From assembly GCA_019359245.1 (NCBI GenBank), contig JAHHHR010000009.1:1-64000 (forward strand): DNA of 64,000 nucleotides, given 5' to 3'. Numbering within the stretch: the first letter of the stretch is position 1; the number at the start of each line of letters is the position of its first letter. The stretch comes from Nostoc desertorum CM1-VF14. GTDB lineage: Bacteria > Cyanobacteriota > Cyanobacteriia > Cyanobacteriales > Nostocaceae. This document shows, piece by piece, positions 1 to 8,854 of the stretch. A model generated the notes under the pieces. The model saw nothing but the letters and a program-made list of their open reading frames with translations. It made no database searches and was not told the DNA's origin. Both the position numbers and the translations under genes were made by a program.

Positions 1-173
1 TTAGGGCTGACCACTGTCATGCAAGGATTTTGGGCTATTTTACCTTCTTTCCTTGCACCTGAATATACTTCTAGGGTCTTTTTATCTACAGACTGTCACC
101 TTTTCTTTCTTTTTCAGCAAGCCCTAAGTATTACTAGCCCTGGCGGCTGGAAGTCGCGGCTATACAGACAAAG

Positions 174-225
174 CCCACCTCCGTGGGTTAAAAACCCTTG
201 ATTTTTTATTAGTCCACGGAGGTGG
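174..225. repeat. Inverted repeat in the 5' intergenic region
   Basis: Arms CCACCTCCGTGG (175-186) and CCACGGAGGTGG (214-225) are exact reverse complements over 12 bp, with a loop of about 27 nt. This looks like one of the dispersed palindromic elements common in Nostoc intergenic DNA. A second short hairpin, TTCCCAGT (314-321) with ACTGGGAA (331-338), lies just downstream of the iron permease gene and could help end its transcript, although no clear T-run follows on the minus strand. The rest of 1-358 shows no convincing gene; the 60-codon open frame near the start has no supporting feature. Confidence 0.6.
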
Positions 226-358
226 ACTACCCTGCGGGAAGCCGCAAAGCGTCTAGGTTTGTGTAGTAGCGAATTCTATTCGCCTACTACTTTTTAAACA
301 TCCTCTAAAGTGATTCCCAGTCTATCTATGACTGGGAACAAGGCAACTAACTGTGCTT

Positions 359-1327
359 TTAATCTTTTGTGGAACTAATTGGTTTTTGAGCAAAGGGGAT
401 ATTTTTTTTACCTTCAGTAGAAGCACTTCCAAGGCTGCGGAAATATAGCCCTCCAATGGTAAGTAAAAATGTTACATACCCGGCTGCTTGTACAAGATAG
501 AGATTGTCTCTATAACCAAATAAAGATTTGAGGATAATACCAGGAAACTGTTCGTCAGGCAAGATTCTGGAAGTATTTGAAACCATTGGCCCCAAAATAC
601 AAGAGTGGACTTTAGTAAAACGTTCGTAATAAAAACAAAGGCTTTCTGTAGCACGACTGCTAAGGGCAAAGTTAGCCACAGCGTCGTCAAAATGTTTCAA
701 AGCTGAAACTACCAACCCAGCAACAATCAGCACTAACAAAACGCCCATTACCTGGAAAAACTGGCGGATGTTAATTTTGACACCCCATTTAAATAGCAGC
801 ACTCCAATTGCAGATGCCACTACCAAACCACCAATAGCACCCAAGGCTGGCATTAATCCCTGTTGAAAATTAGCAGCAACGAACAGAACAGTTTCAAAGC
901 CTTCGCGGACAACGGCAACTAAAATTAAAGTAAAAACACCCCAACCAGCATTTGAATTTTGTGTCAGTGCTTGTGTAACTGCTCCTTCAACTGTAGCTTT
1001 CATGAATCTGGCTTGTTTAGTCATCCAGATTAGCATCCAACTGAGCATTGCGATCGCTAATACGCTAAACACACCCTCCAATGCTGGCTCAACTACCGAG
1101 GTGTATTGAGGATTCGCTGCTCCCAGTACTTGAATTACCCAACTAAATAGCACGCCTATTAAGGCACTGACGACAATACCAACGCCGACACCAGCATATA
1201 CCCAAGAGTTGAGTCGGGATTGTTTAGCTTTTTTCAGCAAAGCTAGCACAATGCCAACAACAAGGGCGGCTTCTACTCCTTCTCGGAGCGTTATTACAAA
1301 AGTAGGTATAGCAGTACTAAAATTCAT
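359..1327 (-). CDS. FTR1-family high-affinity iron permease
   Basis: The product (322 aa) is a polytopic inner-membrane protein of the FTR1/EfeU family, which moves iron across the cytoplasmic membrane. Two family-defining motifs are visible: REGVEAALVVG close to the N-terminus and REGFETVLFVA near the middle; in this family the RExxE glutamates bind iron during passage. About seven hydrophobic segments are present. I place the start at the ATG at 1327 (MNFSTAIP), because AAAGGA lies 5 nt upstream; an in-frame ATG eight codons further up would add a charged, unlikely N-terminus. It is the last gene of a same-strand series with a ferritin-like gene, a lipoprotein and a multicopper oxidase, which fits an oxidase-coupled iron uptake system like yeast Fet3/Ftr1. 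The family call is firm; the partnership is inferred. Confidence 0.92.
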   Translation of the reverse strand: MNFSTAIPTFVITLREGVEAALVVGIVLALLKKAKQSRLNSWVYAGVGVGIVVSALIGVLFSWVIQVLGAANPQYTSVVEPALEGVFSVLAIAMLSWMLIWMTKQARFMKATVEGAVTQALTQNSNAGWGVFTLILVAVVREGFETVLFVAANFQQGLMPALGAIGGLVVASAIGVLLFKWGVKINIRQFFQVMGVLLVLIVAGLVVSALKHFDDAVANFALSSRATESLCFYYERFTKVHSCILGPMVSNTSRILPDEQFPGIILKSLFGYRDNLYLVQAAGYVTFLLTIGGLYFRSLGSASTEGKKNIPFAQKPISSTKD

Positions 1328-1399
1328 CTTTTGTCCTTTGCCTGTTTTCATTTGCCATTAGTCATTTGCCCTTTGTCATTTGTCCTTTAAATTATTTTT

Positions 1400-1441
1400 T
1401 GACTAATGACTAATGACCAATGACTAATGACTAATGACTAT
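1400..1441. repeat. Heptanucleotide tandem repeat (TGACTAA)n
   Basis: Six head-to-tail copies of TGACTAA, one with C for T, fill the gap between the ferritin-like gene and the FTR1 gene. Such short tandemly repeated heptamers are typical of heterocyst-forming cyanobacteria. The array reaches the stop codon of the ferritin-like gene. Confidence 0.85.
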
Positions 1442-1875
1442 TAACTAAAATCGCGTAGCATCTTTTTCAGTTCGAGATTATGCATCTCTTCTTGCCCAAT
1501 CATGCCGCGAGCAAATTCTTCAAGATAAATGCTGGCATTAGTAACAGTTTCGAGCAGATTCTTATACAGCTCCAATGCCTTTTTTTCATGAGATAAGCTT
1601 TCTTCCAAGATATCCTTGACTTTATGCTGGTAGGTTTCTTCCATTGGGGCAATTTTCAGGGAGGGATGCCCATCTAAACCGGTGAGAATTTCTCCCACTT
1701 GTTCGGCATGAAGTAAAGATTCACTTGCCTGTGCTTTGAAAAAGGCCACAATTGGAATACGGTTAGGGCCAGTCACCATCAAAGAATAATGTGTATAGCG
1801 CACTACTCCTGCTAGTTCAAATTCCATAATGGCGTTAAGCAAGTCAATGGTCTTTTTATAGTCAAGTTCTTGCAT
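1441..1875 (-). CDS. Ferritin-like / bacterioferritin-family protein
   Basis: This 144-aa, mostly helical protein has the pattern of a ferritin-like four-helix bundle: an E-rich helix with EFELAGVVRYTHYSLM near residues 18-33, a second helix with ASESLLHAEQ near residue 50, and later EE..H pairs (LEEFARGMIGQEEMHNLE). The spaced Glu and His residues (E..RY.HY, E..HAE, E..EMH) fit a di-iron site. Bacterioferritins are usually 155-160 aa, so this is slightly short. The likely job is to store or oxidise iron, or to act as a small catalase-like protector. It lies between the iron permease and the lipoprotein gene on the same strand, which supports a role in iron handling. Whether it forms a 24-mer or binds haem cannot be told. 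Confidence 0.8.
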   Translation of the reverse strand: MQELDYKKTIDLLNAIMEFELAGVVRYTHYSLMVTGPNRIPIVAFFKAQASESLLHAEQVGEILTGLDGHPSLKIAPMEETYQHKVKDILEESLSHEKKALELYKNLLETVTNASIYLEEFARGMIGQEEMHNLELKKMLRDFS

Positions 1876-1915
1876 CAGTTCTTAGTTCAAGTAATGAATG
1901 TGTAATTAGGTAGAA

Positions 1916-1982
1916 GCTAGGAGTTATGAGTTAGGAGTTCGGGATTCTTAACTCAAAACTTTCAATTCATAACTCCTAACTG
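1916..1982. repeat. Imperfect palindromic AACTCCTAAC repeat
   Basis: Copies of GAGTTATGAGTTAGGAGTT face AACTTTCAATTCATAACTCC, giving a long potential hairpin between the lipoprotein and ferritin-like genes. The same heptamer family (CTCCTAA) recurs at 47.16-47.28 kb. Confidence 0.6.
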
Positions 1983-2031
1983 TTTCCTCATTCTAAACTC
2001 CTTACCCTATACTTCCCATTAAATCAAAGTG

Positions 2032-3069
2032 TTATCGTTGTGCTTGAGTATTGGATTTACCAACCACTTTTTGAGAGTTTTCCTCAATGGTTTTCACCAG
2101 TTTGGTAACATCATTAGCAGTTTTGACTGCTTTGGCCGGTGGGATGGCAGAAGGCCAAACTTTTATTAGTTCAGTAAAACTAGCATTGATCGCTTTGTTG
2201 GCTTCGGGATCTGCTTGAGCTACTTGACTAGAAATTCCTTTGTATAAATCATTGGCGTAAACAACAAAACCACGAGAGTCTTGATACTCAATTGGCGCGG
2301 TTATTTTACCATCTGCGATCGCAGCGCCATATTCGGAGTTAGCTGAATCTAGCAGTTCGTTAATCACTTGTAGCACAAATCCTGGTTTTGAGCGTTGATC
2401 TGCTGGCAAAGCTGCGATCGCGGAATCAACTGCTTGCACTGAAGAAGTAAAATTAGTTTTAACTTTGTTATCCTTCGGACTAGATTTCACTAAATCTTGT
2501 AAACTTACCAATGTTGTTTTAAATTCTTTGACTTTGCGCTCATTTAATTGTTCTTCTACATCAACATAAATTTCCTCAACTGGGTGTCCAATATGAGGTT
2601 CTGCTTGTTTCGGCTGATTCTGATCCAGAAGTTCTTGTGCTACTAAAAGATGCCCTTTCATTAAGCCCAATTTACTCATGTAGTCAACATCTTTTGCCTC
2701 ACCAGTGAGTACCACTTCCTGAACACCAACTTGGTCTTTAATTTGATCGAACTGCTCTTGAGTAATTACTTTTTTAGTAACTAAATCTTCTGGGCTACCA
2801 TATGGGCGATTTGCCTGGATTTTGTTTGATAAAGCTGGAATACCTAGTTTGGCTTCAAACTTATCCAATTCTGACAATATAGCGCTGTTAATGTTAATTT
2901 TTTCTTTGCCACCGTGACCACTATGACCGTTATTACTTACTGCCTCTGTAGCTTGAGGGCTAGCAACTGGTGCTGATGGATTTTCTGCGGTTGGTGTACT
3001 ACTACAGGAACTCAAGGTAACTATTACGGCTGCTGCTGCTGTTAAACAGATATAACGAAGTTTTATCAT
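2032..3069 (-). CDS. Lipoprotein with helix-hairpin-helix domain, iron-cluster associated
   Basis: The 345-aa product has a lipoprotein signal peptide ending in a lipobox (VTLSSC, Cys about residue 21), so it is probably anchored on the periplasmic side. A His-rich linker (NNGHSGHGGK) follows, then a region like a ComEA-type helix-hairpin-helix (ININSAILSELDKFEAKLG onward), then a long helical domain with HIGHPVEE. The last part recalls periplasmic iron-binding EfeO/imelysin proteins, but I cannot assign it. I chose the ATG at 3069 (MIKLRY), because a signal peptide starts there; an upstream GTG would add five residues. Its position between a multicopper oxidase and an FTR1 permease suggests it binds or delivers metal in the periplasm. 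The function is inferred from context. Confidence 0.78.
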   Translation of the reverse strand: MIKLRYICLTAAAAVIVTLSSCSSTPTAENPSAPVASPQATEAVSNNGHSGHGGKEKININSAILSELDKFEAKLGIPALSNKIQANRPYGSPEDLVTKKVITQEQFDQIKDQVGVQEVVLTGEAKDVDYMSKLGLMKGHLLVAQELLDQNQPKQAEPHIGHPVEEIYVDVEEQLNERKVKEFKTTLVSLQDLVKSSPKDNKVKTNFTSSVQAVDSAIAALPADQRSKPGFVLQVINELLDSANSEYGAAIADGKITAPIEYQDSRGFVVYANDLYKGISSQVAQADPEANKAINASFTELIKVWPSAIPPAKAVKTANDVTKLVKTIEENSQKVVGKSNTQAQR

Positions 3070-3112
3070 CTTTGCTTCTTGCACAACGAAAAAGGTATTA
3101 ATTGAAACACTT

Positions 3113-3137
3113 CAAACTATTACTATCAAATAGTTTG
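3113..3137. promoter_or_regulatory. Dyad upstream of the lipoprotein gene
   Basis: CAAACTATT and AATAGTTTG form a perfect 9-bp inverted repeat with a 7-nt spacer, about 45-70 nt upstream of the lipoprotein start. Position and symmetry suit an operator or a leader hairpin. The bound factor is unknown. Confidence 0.4.
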
Positions 3138-3231
3138 TTTGACACATTGTCATAGATTTCACTGTCGCATATAATGACAGTTTTTATCAATTATTATCTA
3201 AAATTTTAAGGAATTAATACGAATAATATTG

Positions 3232-4257
3232 TCACAAATTTTTAATAGGGTTTTTAGGGTTGCTATCAGCAACTACTTCAAATTGACCCATACAACCGTT
3301 TTCTGCGATCGCATCCTGATGGGGATGGAACATATACTTACCTGGGTAGCGAAAAGCAAATTCCAAGATGTGCCTTTCTGCTACACCCATCGTAATCACA
3401 TCAGTTTTCTCGCTAGGAGTCATACTCATACCATAGCGATAGACATCAAAGAAGTTGGCGTGGAGATGAAACGTCACTGCTGGATCGTATTCAATGATGT
3501 TAAGGACATACAGCCGAATCAACTGATTTTGATAAATAGGGATGGGATGATGCATATAGTGATGGGGCAAACCGTTGAAAGCGTAATAGTCATTATGGCT
3601 ATCATCATTCACGTCATACCCAGCCATTACTAGTACGATCTCATCAGCCGGAGGACGGGGAGTAGGTGGATCGATGATGAACATCCCATAAAGTCCCTTA
3701 GCGATGTGACGGGTGACTGGTTCAATATGGCAGTGATACAGGTGTACACCATAGGGTTCAGCATCAAATTCATAAATTGTGGCTTTGCCGTTGCTGATTG
3801 GGCGAACACCATCCATTTCTGCCGGATGAACGCCATGAAAATGCAAAGAGTGAGAATGTCCCGCATTATTGAGAAATAGTACCCGGATGCGATCGCCCTG
3901 TTTTGCCCGTAGCGTTGGCCCTGGTATGCGACCGTTTAAGTCCCAGATGTTGTAAGAGACAGCACTATTGAGTTTAATAATCGAAGTACCCGCAGTTAAC
4001 TGAAATTCCCGGATAGTCCGCCCATTTTCTTGCTTTACTGTCCCATAATCAAAATCCCTTAACATCTTCATCGGATTATTAACATCGTCAGATGCTTCCA
4101 TATCGAATGGTGGCACTTTGACGATTGACTTACTTTGTAGATTTAGCATCTGCCAAAGTCCAGCTGCACCAGTTACTCCAGCACCTGCTATACCCAGCTT
4201 TAGTAATTGACGACGGCTCAAAAATTTTTCGTTACCCAGAGTGAAGTTGTCGGGCAT
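3232..4257 (-). CDS. Two-domain multicopper oxidase (Tat-exported)
   Basis: This 341-aa protein begins with a Tat-like signal (SRRQLLKLGIAG, residues 14-25) and has two cupredoxin domains. Copper-ligand motifs are visible: HFH at 139-141, HCH at 175-177 with H184 and M192, HLH at 264-266 and HPH at 311-313. Cys176-His184-Met192 looks like a type-1 copper site in domain 1, while domain 2 has Pro where a type-1 Cys would sit, so it resembles the two-domain class with the blue copper only in the first domain. Classical multicopper oxidases have three domains and about 500 aa. It heads a same-strand series with FTR1, so ferroxidase activity feeding iron to the permease is the likely role, although copper detoxification or nitrite-reductase-like chemistry is possible. 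Confidence 0.85.
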   Translation of the reverse strand: MPDNFTLGNEKFLSRRQLLKLGIAGAGVTGAAGLWQMLNLQSKSIVKVPPFDMEASDDVNNPMKMLRDFDYGTVKQENGRTIREFQLTAGTSIIKLNSAVSYNIWDLNGRIPGPTLRAKQGDRIRVLFLNNAGHSHSLHFHGVHPAEMDGVRPISNGKATIYEFDAEPYGVHLYHCHIEPVTRHIAKGLYGMFIIDPPTPRPPADEIVLVMAGYDVNDDSHNDYYAFNGLPHHYMHHPIPIYQNQLIRLYVLNIIEYDPAVTFHLHANFFDVYRYGMSMTPSEKTDVITMGVAERHILEFAFRYPGKYMFHPHQDAIAENGCMGQFEVVADSNPKNPIKNL

Positions 4258-4858
4258 GACATTTAGTTACGGTTACCGCCAAACAAAGAATTGCAAAATA
4301 TTTTCAATTGCTTTTAAATATTAGAGGAATTAATAATTATTGTCAATAATTTTAAATAGTTCAAAGCTGCTGCTTTAAGTTATTAAATTTAGATCAAGCC
4401 AGAATTAGTCAGTGAGAATTCCAGGCAAATTTTTGGATTTTCATCAGTGTTTATTTTTGATATTCTGTATAAAGAATATGTCAACAAAGTAGCTTTTCCT
4501 GCCTATTTTCTATTTTATTGATATGCTTATTGTTTTATAGCAGTCCTAAATCATTTATAAAAAAAAATTAACCATAGAGGTGCAGAGAAAGGAATCGGAG
4601 ATTCTCAAGACTTATTTAGGTTGCTATAAGAGTACTTGGAATACAAACAATGCGTATAATAAATAGCACCTGTAATATGGACGAGACTAAGATATTGTTG
4701 TTATGCTGTGGTGCATTTTATTTGCTTGGATATGAGATAAATTGCGTTTTTATAACATTGTCAGTACTTGCCATTTCTAATTTTTAATTTTGAATCGTTG
4801 ATGAGAGCATCTGCCGATTTAAACTGAGTCTTGAAAATCTATTTGCGAGGTATACAGC
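4258..4858. other. 600-bp divergent intergenic region
   Basis: This AT-rich gap separates the leftward iron cluster from the rightward cobalt/nickel transporter operon, so it should hold both promoters. I found no B12-box-like sequence, so a cobalamin riboswitch is not supported. The only clear symmetric element is the dyad at 4335-4351. No gene is apparent. Confidence 0.6.
4335..4351. promoter_or_regulatory. Possible Fur-type operator
   Basis: AATTATT-GTC-AATAATT is a perfect 7+7 inverted repeat, 78 nt upstream of the multicopper oxidase start, with the AT-rich character of cyanobacterial Fur boxes. Iron-regulated control would fit the cluster, but match to a Fur consensus is only partial. 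Confidence 0.35.
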
Positions 4859-5644
4859 GTGTCAAGAATTCTTCTCAAGTCAAAAGGCGTATCACTAATT
4901 TTGATAGGCTTTTTAAGCTTTTATCTAGTTATTGGAGCGTCTACACCAGCCTATGCCATGCATATTATGGAAGGTTACTTACCAGGAAATTGGGCAATTT
5001 TTTGGTGGTTAGTGGCGTTACCATTTTTTATCTTAGGATTGCGATCGCTGACTCGTATCACCCAAGCCAACCCTGAACTAAAATTACTCTTGGCATTGGC
5101 AGGAGCTTTTACCTTTGTCTTATCAGCGTTGAAACTTCCTTCAGTCACGGGTAGTTCTTCGCATCCTACAGGTACAGGGTTAGGAGCAGTGCTATTTGGC
5201 CCTTTAGCTATGTCAGTGCTGGGGGGTTTAGTTCTATTATTTCAAGCGCTGCTGTTGGCTCATGGCGGCTTGACGACATTGGGGGCAAATGCTTTTTCGA
5301 TGGCGATCGCAGGCCCATTTGCTGCTTATTGGATATATCATTTGACGATGCGGCTAACTGGTAAGCAAAAAATAGCCATATTTTTAGCAGCCGCCTTGGG
5401 AGATTTACTCACCTACATTATTACTTCCGTGCAACTTGCTCTTGCTTTTCCCGCACCTATAGGTGGATTTATAGCCTCATTTACCAAGTTTGCGGGAATT
5501 TTTGCGATTACTCAAGTTCCTCTGGCAATTAGTGAAGGTTTGCTAACTGTATTGGTATGGAATTGGTTACAATCTTATACGCCTCAAGAACTAGAATTTT
5601 TGAAATTAATCAAACGGGAACCTCAACACAATGAAACAGTCTAA
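4859..5644 (+). CDS. cbiM: CbiM, substrate-specific component of Co/Ni ECF transporter
   Basis: The 261-aa protein starts with a GTG and carries a cleavable-looking hydrophobic leader (ending TPAYA) followed at once by MHIMEGYLP, the conserved N-terminal metal-binding segment of mature CbiM/NikM; the exposed Met-His coordinates the metal ion. Six or so further hydrophobic segments follow, with the family stretch [16 protein letters not shown]. It is the S component of a cobalt or nickel uptake ECF transporter. It is the first gene of a tightly overlapping operon with cbiN, cbiQ and cbiO: the stop lies 14 nt into cbiN. Cobalt is favoured because a separate CbiN is present, as in cobalamin-linked systems, but nickel cannot be excluded. 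Confidence 0.95.
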   Translation: MSRILLKSKGVSLILIGFLSFYLVIGASTPAYAMHIMEGYLPGNWAIFWWLVALPFFILGLRSLTRITQANPELKLLLALAGAFTFVLSALKLPSVTGSSSHPTGTGLGAVLFGPLAMSVLGGLVLLFQALLLAHGGLTTLGANAFSMAIAGPFAAYWIYHLTMRLTGKQKIAIFLAAALGDLLTYIITSVQLALAFPAPIGGFIASFTKFAGIFAITQVPLAISEGLLTVLVWNWLQSYTPQELEFLKLIKREPQHNETV

Positions 5645-5930
5645 GAAAGGATTGAGTAATTGGCTGTTGCTATTGGGAGTAGTGGTATTGGCAGTAGCAC
5701 CACTAGTATTAATTAAAGCAGAATTTAGCGGCGCAGATGGTCAGGCTGAAGATGCAATCAAAGAAATCCAGCCAGAATATAAACCTTGGTTTAATTCATT
5801 AATTGTGCTACCAAGTAAAGAAGTTGAAAGCTTATTATTTTCAGTGCAAGCGGCGGCGGGTGCTGGAGTAATTGGTTATGTAATTGGTTTGTATAAAGGG
5901 CGATCGCAAGATCAAAGGAATAAGGAATGA
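5631..5930 (+). CDS. cbiN: CbiN, small membrane subunit of Co transporter
   Basis: This 99-aa protein has two transmembrane helices (about residues 10-28 and 70-88) flanking a periplasmic loop with [12 protein letters not shown] and [10 protein letters not shown], the usual CbiN pattern. CbiN helps load metal into CbiM. It overlaps the end of cbiM by 14 nt and its stop overlaps the cbiQ start by 4 nt (ATGA), so the three are translationally coupled. Confidence 0.93.
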   Translation: MKQSKKGLSNWLLLLGVVVLAVAPLVLIKAEFSGADGQAEDAIKEIQPEYKPWFNSLIVLPSKEVESLLFSVQAAAGAGVIGYVIGLYKGRSQDQRNKE

Positions 5931-6739
5931 GTCTGCAAATAGATACTCTTGCATACACTAATCGTTTGCGGTGGTTAGCACCAGAGCAGAAATTGCTGTT
6001 TGCGATCGCTCTGCTGATTATCGCTGCCTTTAGTCATTCCCTAGTTCAATTTTTGATTGCAGTTTGGATGAGTACTTGGACAATTATATATGCAGGGATT
6101 CCTAGCAAAATTTATTTTAAATTAGTGTATGTTGCTAGTTTGTTCTGGTTAACAAGTTTGCCAGCTTTAGTGATCAATGGCGTAAATATTTCAAACTTAC
6201 ATTTAGTGCAAAGTGATTCAGTAGCAGGGTTGGATATTGGCTCTTATTATGTGTACATCAGCATTCACGGTATGCAACAGGGATTCATGATTTTAACACG
6301 AGCGATCGCTTCTGTTTCGTGCTTATATTTTATCATGTTAACTATCCCCTTCACCGAACTTTTACAAGTTCTGCGCCGTGTGGGTTTTCCTGTGCTATTA
6401 ACCGATTTATTATTGCTAATGTACCGTTTTATCTTTGTTCTTTTAAATGTCTCTGCCGAATTATGGATTGCCCAACAAGCTCGTGGTGGCTATAGTAGTT
6501 TTAATGTTGGCATGAAAAGTTTAGCTCTATTAATTGGACAATTACTCAAGCGAACCATAGAAAATTATCGTCAAGTATCCTTGAGTTTGGCATCACGGGG
6601 ATTTAATGGAGAATTTAAAGTTTGGCATCCTCATCGCTATCATTTATCCAAGCGCTATGCTATCGAAGCTGTTATAGGATGTGCATTATTAATAGCATTG
6701 GATTGGTATGATCATGCAACAGTTTTTACTCGAATTTGA
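5927..6739 (+). CDS. cbiQ: CbiQ, transmembrane (T) component of ECF transporter
   Basis: The 270-aa polytopic protein is the T component that couples ATP hydrolysis to CbiM. About five hydrophobic segments are seen, and the C-terminal cytoplasmic part carries the coupling-helix motifs of the family: IAQQARGGY near residue 185 and LASRGFNGE near residue 225. It starts within the stop of cbiN (ATGA) and overlaps the next gene by about 30 nt. Length and motif order match ordinary CbiQ proteins. Confidence 0.94.
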   Translation: MSLQIDTLAYTNRLRWLAPEQKLLFAIALLIIAAFSHSLVQFLIAVWMSTWTIIYAGIPSKIYFKLVYVASLFWLTSLPALVINGVNISNLHLVQSDSVAGLDIGSYYVYISIHGMQQGFMILTRAIASVSCLYFIMLTIPFTELLQVLRRVGFPVLLTDLLLLMYRFIFVLLNVSAELWIAQQARGGYSSFNVGMKSLALLIGQLLKRTIENYRQVSLSLASRGFNGEFKVWHPHRYHLSKRYAIEAVIGCALLIALDWYDHATVFTRI

Positions 6740-7544
6740 AAAGTTATATTACACTTATACAAACGCAGATCAATCAGCTTTAAATGGATTAACTCTTAAA
6801 ATACCTGCTCATAAGAAATGTGCATTAATAGGACAAAATGGTTGCGGTAAAACCACACTATTTTTATTAGCTAACGGGTTATATAAACCTCAAAAAGGCA
6901 GTGTGTATTGGCAAGGTAAGCCTCTACAATACGACCGTAAATCACTCATGAAATTACGGCAACAAGTAGGGCTAGTTTTTCAAGATCCAGAGCAACAACT
7001 AGTAGCTTCTACCGTTGAAGAAGATATTTCTTACGGCTTGTGCAATTTAGGATTGCCGACAGGAGAAATTAAACAACGAGTTGAACAAGCTTTAGTCGAA
7101 TTTGAACTTACTCAGCTAGCACAAAGACCTGTCCATCATCTCAGCTTAGGGCAAAAAAAGCGAGTTTCCATAGCTGATGTCATGGTGCTAAAACCAGAAC
7201 TGCTATTGTTAGATGAACCAACGGCGTATCTCGATAAGTTGCATACTCGTAACTTGATGGCAACTCTGAAAAAGATTCATGCAGCTGGTACAACTATAAT
7301 AATGGCAACCCACGATCTTGATTTAGTTTATCGTTGGGCAGATTGGATATTTGTCATGGATCGGGGACAACTCGTGATAGAAGGAAAACCCCAAGATGTG
7401 TTTAATCAACGCGGAATTCTCGAAGATTTACAGCTAGGAGTGCCACTGATATATGAGATGCTATTTGCTGAGGTATCACCCGAAGATGAACCAGTTTTAG
7501 AGCGCTTACGGCAAAGAATATTGCATAAATTTTGTAATTTTTAA
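6708..7544 (+). CDS. cbiO: CbiO, ATPase of Co/Ni ECF transporter
   Basis: This 278-aa ABC ATPase has Walker A GQNGCGKTT (about residue 43), a Q-loop (VFQDPEQQL), signature LSLGQKKR, Walker B LLLLDEPTAYLD and the switch His in MATHDLDL. It energises CbiMNQ. The ATG at 6708 overlaps cbiQ by 32 nt; a second in-frame ATG at 6714 is an equally good start. It is the last gene of the operon; the next gene, cofH, starts 82 nt later and may or may not be co-transcribed. Confidence 0.95.
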   Translation: MIMQQFLLEFEKLYYTYTNADQSALNGLTLKIPAHKKCALIGQNGCGKTTLFLLANGLYKPQKGSVYWQGKPLQYDRKSLMKLRQQVGLVFQDPEQQLVASTVEEDISYGLCNLGLPTGEIKQRVEQALVEFELTQLAQRPVHHLSLGQKKRVSIADVMVLKPELLLLDEPTAYLDKLHTRNLMATLKKIHAAGTTIIMATHDLDLVYRWADWIFVMDRGQLVIEGKPQDVFNQRGILEDLQLGVPLIYEMLFAEVSPEDEPVLERLRQRILHKFCNF

Positions 7545-7626
7545 TTAAAAATAGCCATACTTTTTAAGTAGAATTTAATTGTTTAGAAGATAAAAAATTA
7601 ATATTTACCGAGAAATTAAGAAAGTA

Positions 7627-8769
7627 ATGTTGACAAAAACTTCTGTTGAAAAAATTCTTGAACGTGCTTTGATGGGGTACGACTTATCTCCCGAAGAGGG
7701 AGTGTTATTGTTACAACAAACTGAACCAAAGGCGATCGCATCAATACGTAGTACATCCGACACACTCCGCTACACACAAGTAGGCGATACGGTTACATAC
7801 ATAATTAATCGTAATATCAACTTTACTAATATTTGTGAGCAGCACTGTAGTTTTTGTGCTTTCCGTCGAGATGATGGTGATGCTGGTGCATATTGGTTAG
7901 ATTCGGCGCAAATTTTGGAAAAAGCGACAGATGCGGTGCAACGGGGTGCGACGGAAATCTGTATGCAGGGGGGATTAAATCCACAAGCGCTGATAAATGG
8001 TAAATCTTTGTCCTATTACCTCAAGGTAGTGGAAACCATTAAACAGGAATTTCCGCAGATCCATCTCCACGCTTTTTCCCCGCAGGAAGTGGAATTTATC
8101 GCTAGACTTGACGGACTTGAGTATGCTGATGTGATTGCTGCTTTGCGTGATGCTGGTGTTAGCTCAATGCCGGGAACAGCAGCCGAAGTATTAGACGATG
8201 AAGTAAGGCGGATACTGTGTCCAGAGAAGATTGACACAGCCACATGGCTAGAAATTATCAGCACAGCTCATAAATTAGGCTTGCATACCACCAGCACCAT
8301 GTTATCTGGGCATATTGAAACCCACGAGCAGCAAATCGGGCATTTAGAAAAATTGCGATCGCTCCAAAAAACTGCCATCAATCAGGGATATCCAGCCAAG
8401 ATCACAGAGTTTATTTTGTTACCCTTCGTTGGGCAAGAAGCTCCCAAACCCTTACGTCGCCGTGTCGGACGCGATCAACCAGTTTTGAGTGATGCACTGC
8501 TGCTAGGAGCTGTGGCGCGGATTTACTTGGGTAATTGGATTCCCAACCATCAGCAGAGTTGGGTAAAACTGGGGCTTGCTGGTGCAACCGAAGCCTTAGT
8601 TTGGGGTTGCAACGATATTGGTGGCACATTGATGGAGGAACATATCACCACAATGGCAGGTGCTTTGGGCGGTACGTGTATGGAAGTGGAAACCTTGGAA
8701 ACTGCGATCGCTTCTTTAGGACGACCTTACCAACAACGCAATACTCTTTATCAAAAGATTAGGAATTAG
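7627..8769 (+). CDS. cofH: CofH, FO synthase subunit 2 (radical SAM)
   Basis: The 380-aa enzyme carries the radical SAM cluster motif Cys70-x3-Cys74-x2-Cys77 (CEQHCSFC) and the CofH-like stretches QGGLNP, HAFSPQE and [14 protein letters not shown]. CofH joins a tyrosine-derived 4-hydroxybenzyl radical to 5-amino-6-ribitylaminouracil on the way to the deazaflavin FO; in cyanobacteria FO is known as an antenna of some DNA photolyases. CofG, the second half of FO synthase, is not in this window, as is usual where the two subunits are separate. It is a full-length family member and follows the cobalt transporter with no obvious functional link. Confidence 0.92.
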   Translation: MLTKTSVEKILERALMGYDLSPEEGVLLLQQTEPKAIASIRSTSDTLRYTQVGDTVTYIINRNINFTNICEQHCSFCAFRRDDGDAGAYWLDSAQILEKATDAVQRGATEICMQGGLNPQALINGKSLSYYLKVVETIKQEFPQIHLHAFSPQEVEFIARLDGLEYADVIAALRDAGVSSMPGTAAEVLDDEVRRILCPEKIDTATWLEIISTAHKLGLHTTSTMLSGHIETHEQQIGHLEKLRSLQKTAINQGYPAKITEFILLPFVGQEAPKPLRRRVGRDQPVLSDALLLGAVARIYLGNWIPNHQQSWVKLGLAGATEALVWGCNDIGGTLMEEHITTMAGALGGTCMEVETLETAIASLGRPYQQRNTLYQKIRN

Positions 8770-8854
8770 TTTCAGATTGCCAGTTTTTAAGCAATATTCC
8801 AAAAAGATTGCTGGCATTGGCAAAATAAAAATAGTGCTGATTTTTGTAGAAGCC

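Noticed and set aside
3229..3633. 134-codon frame on the plus strand opposite the multicopper oxidase
   Set aside because: It is antisense to a clear gene and shows no family features.
4561..4858. Cobalamin riboswitch upstream of cbiM
   Set aside because: No B12-box-like sequence or expected leader fold could be found by eye.
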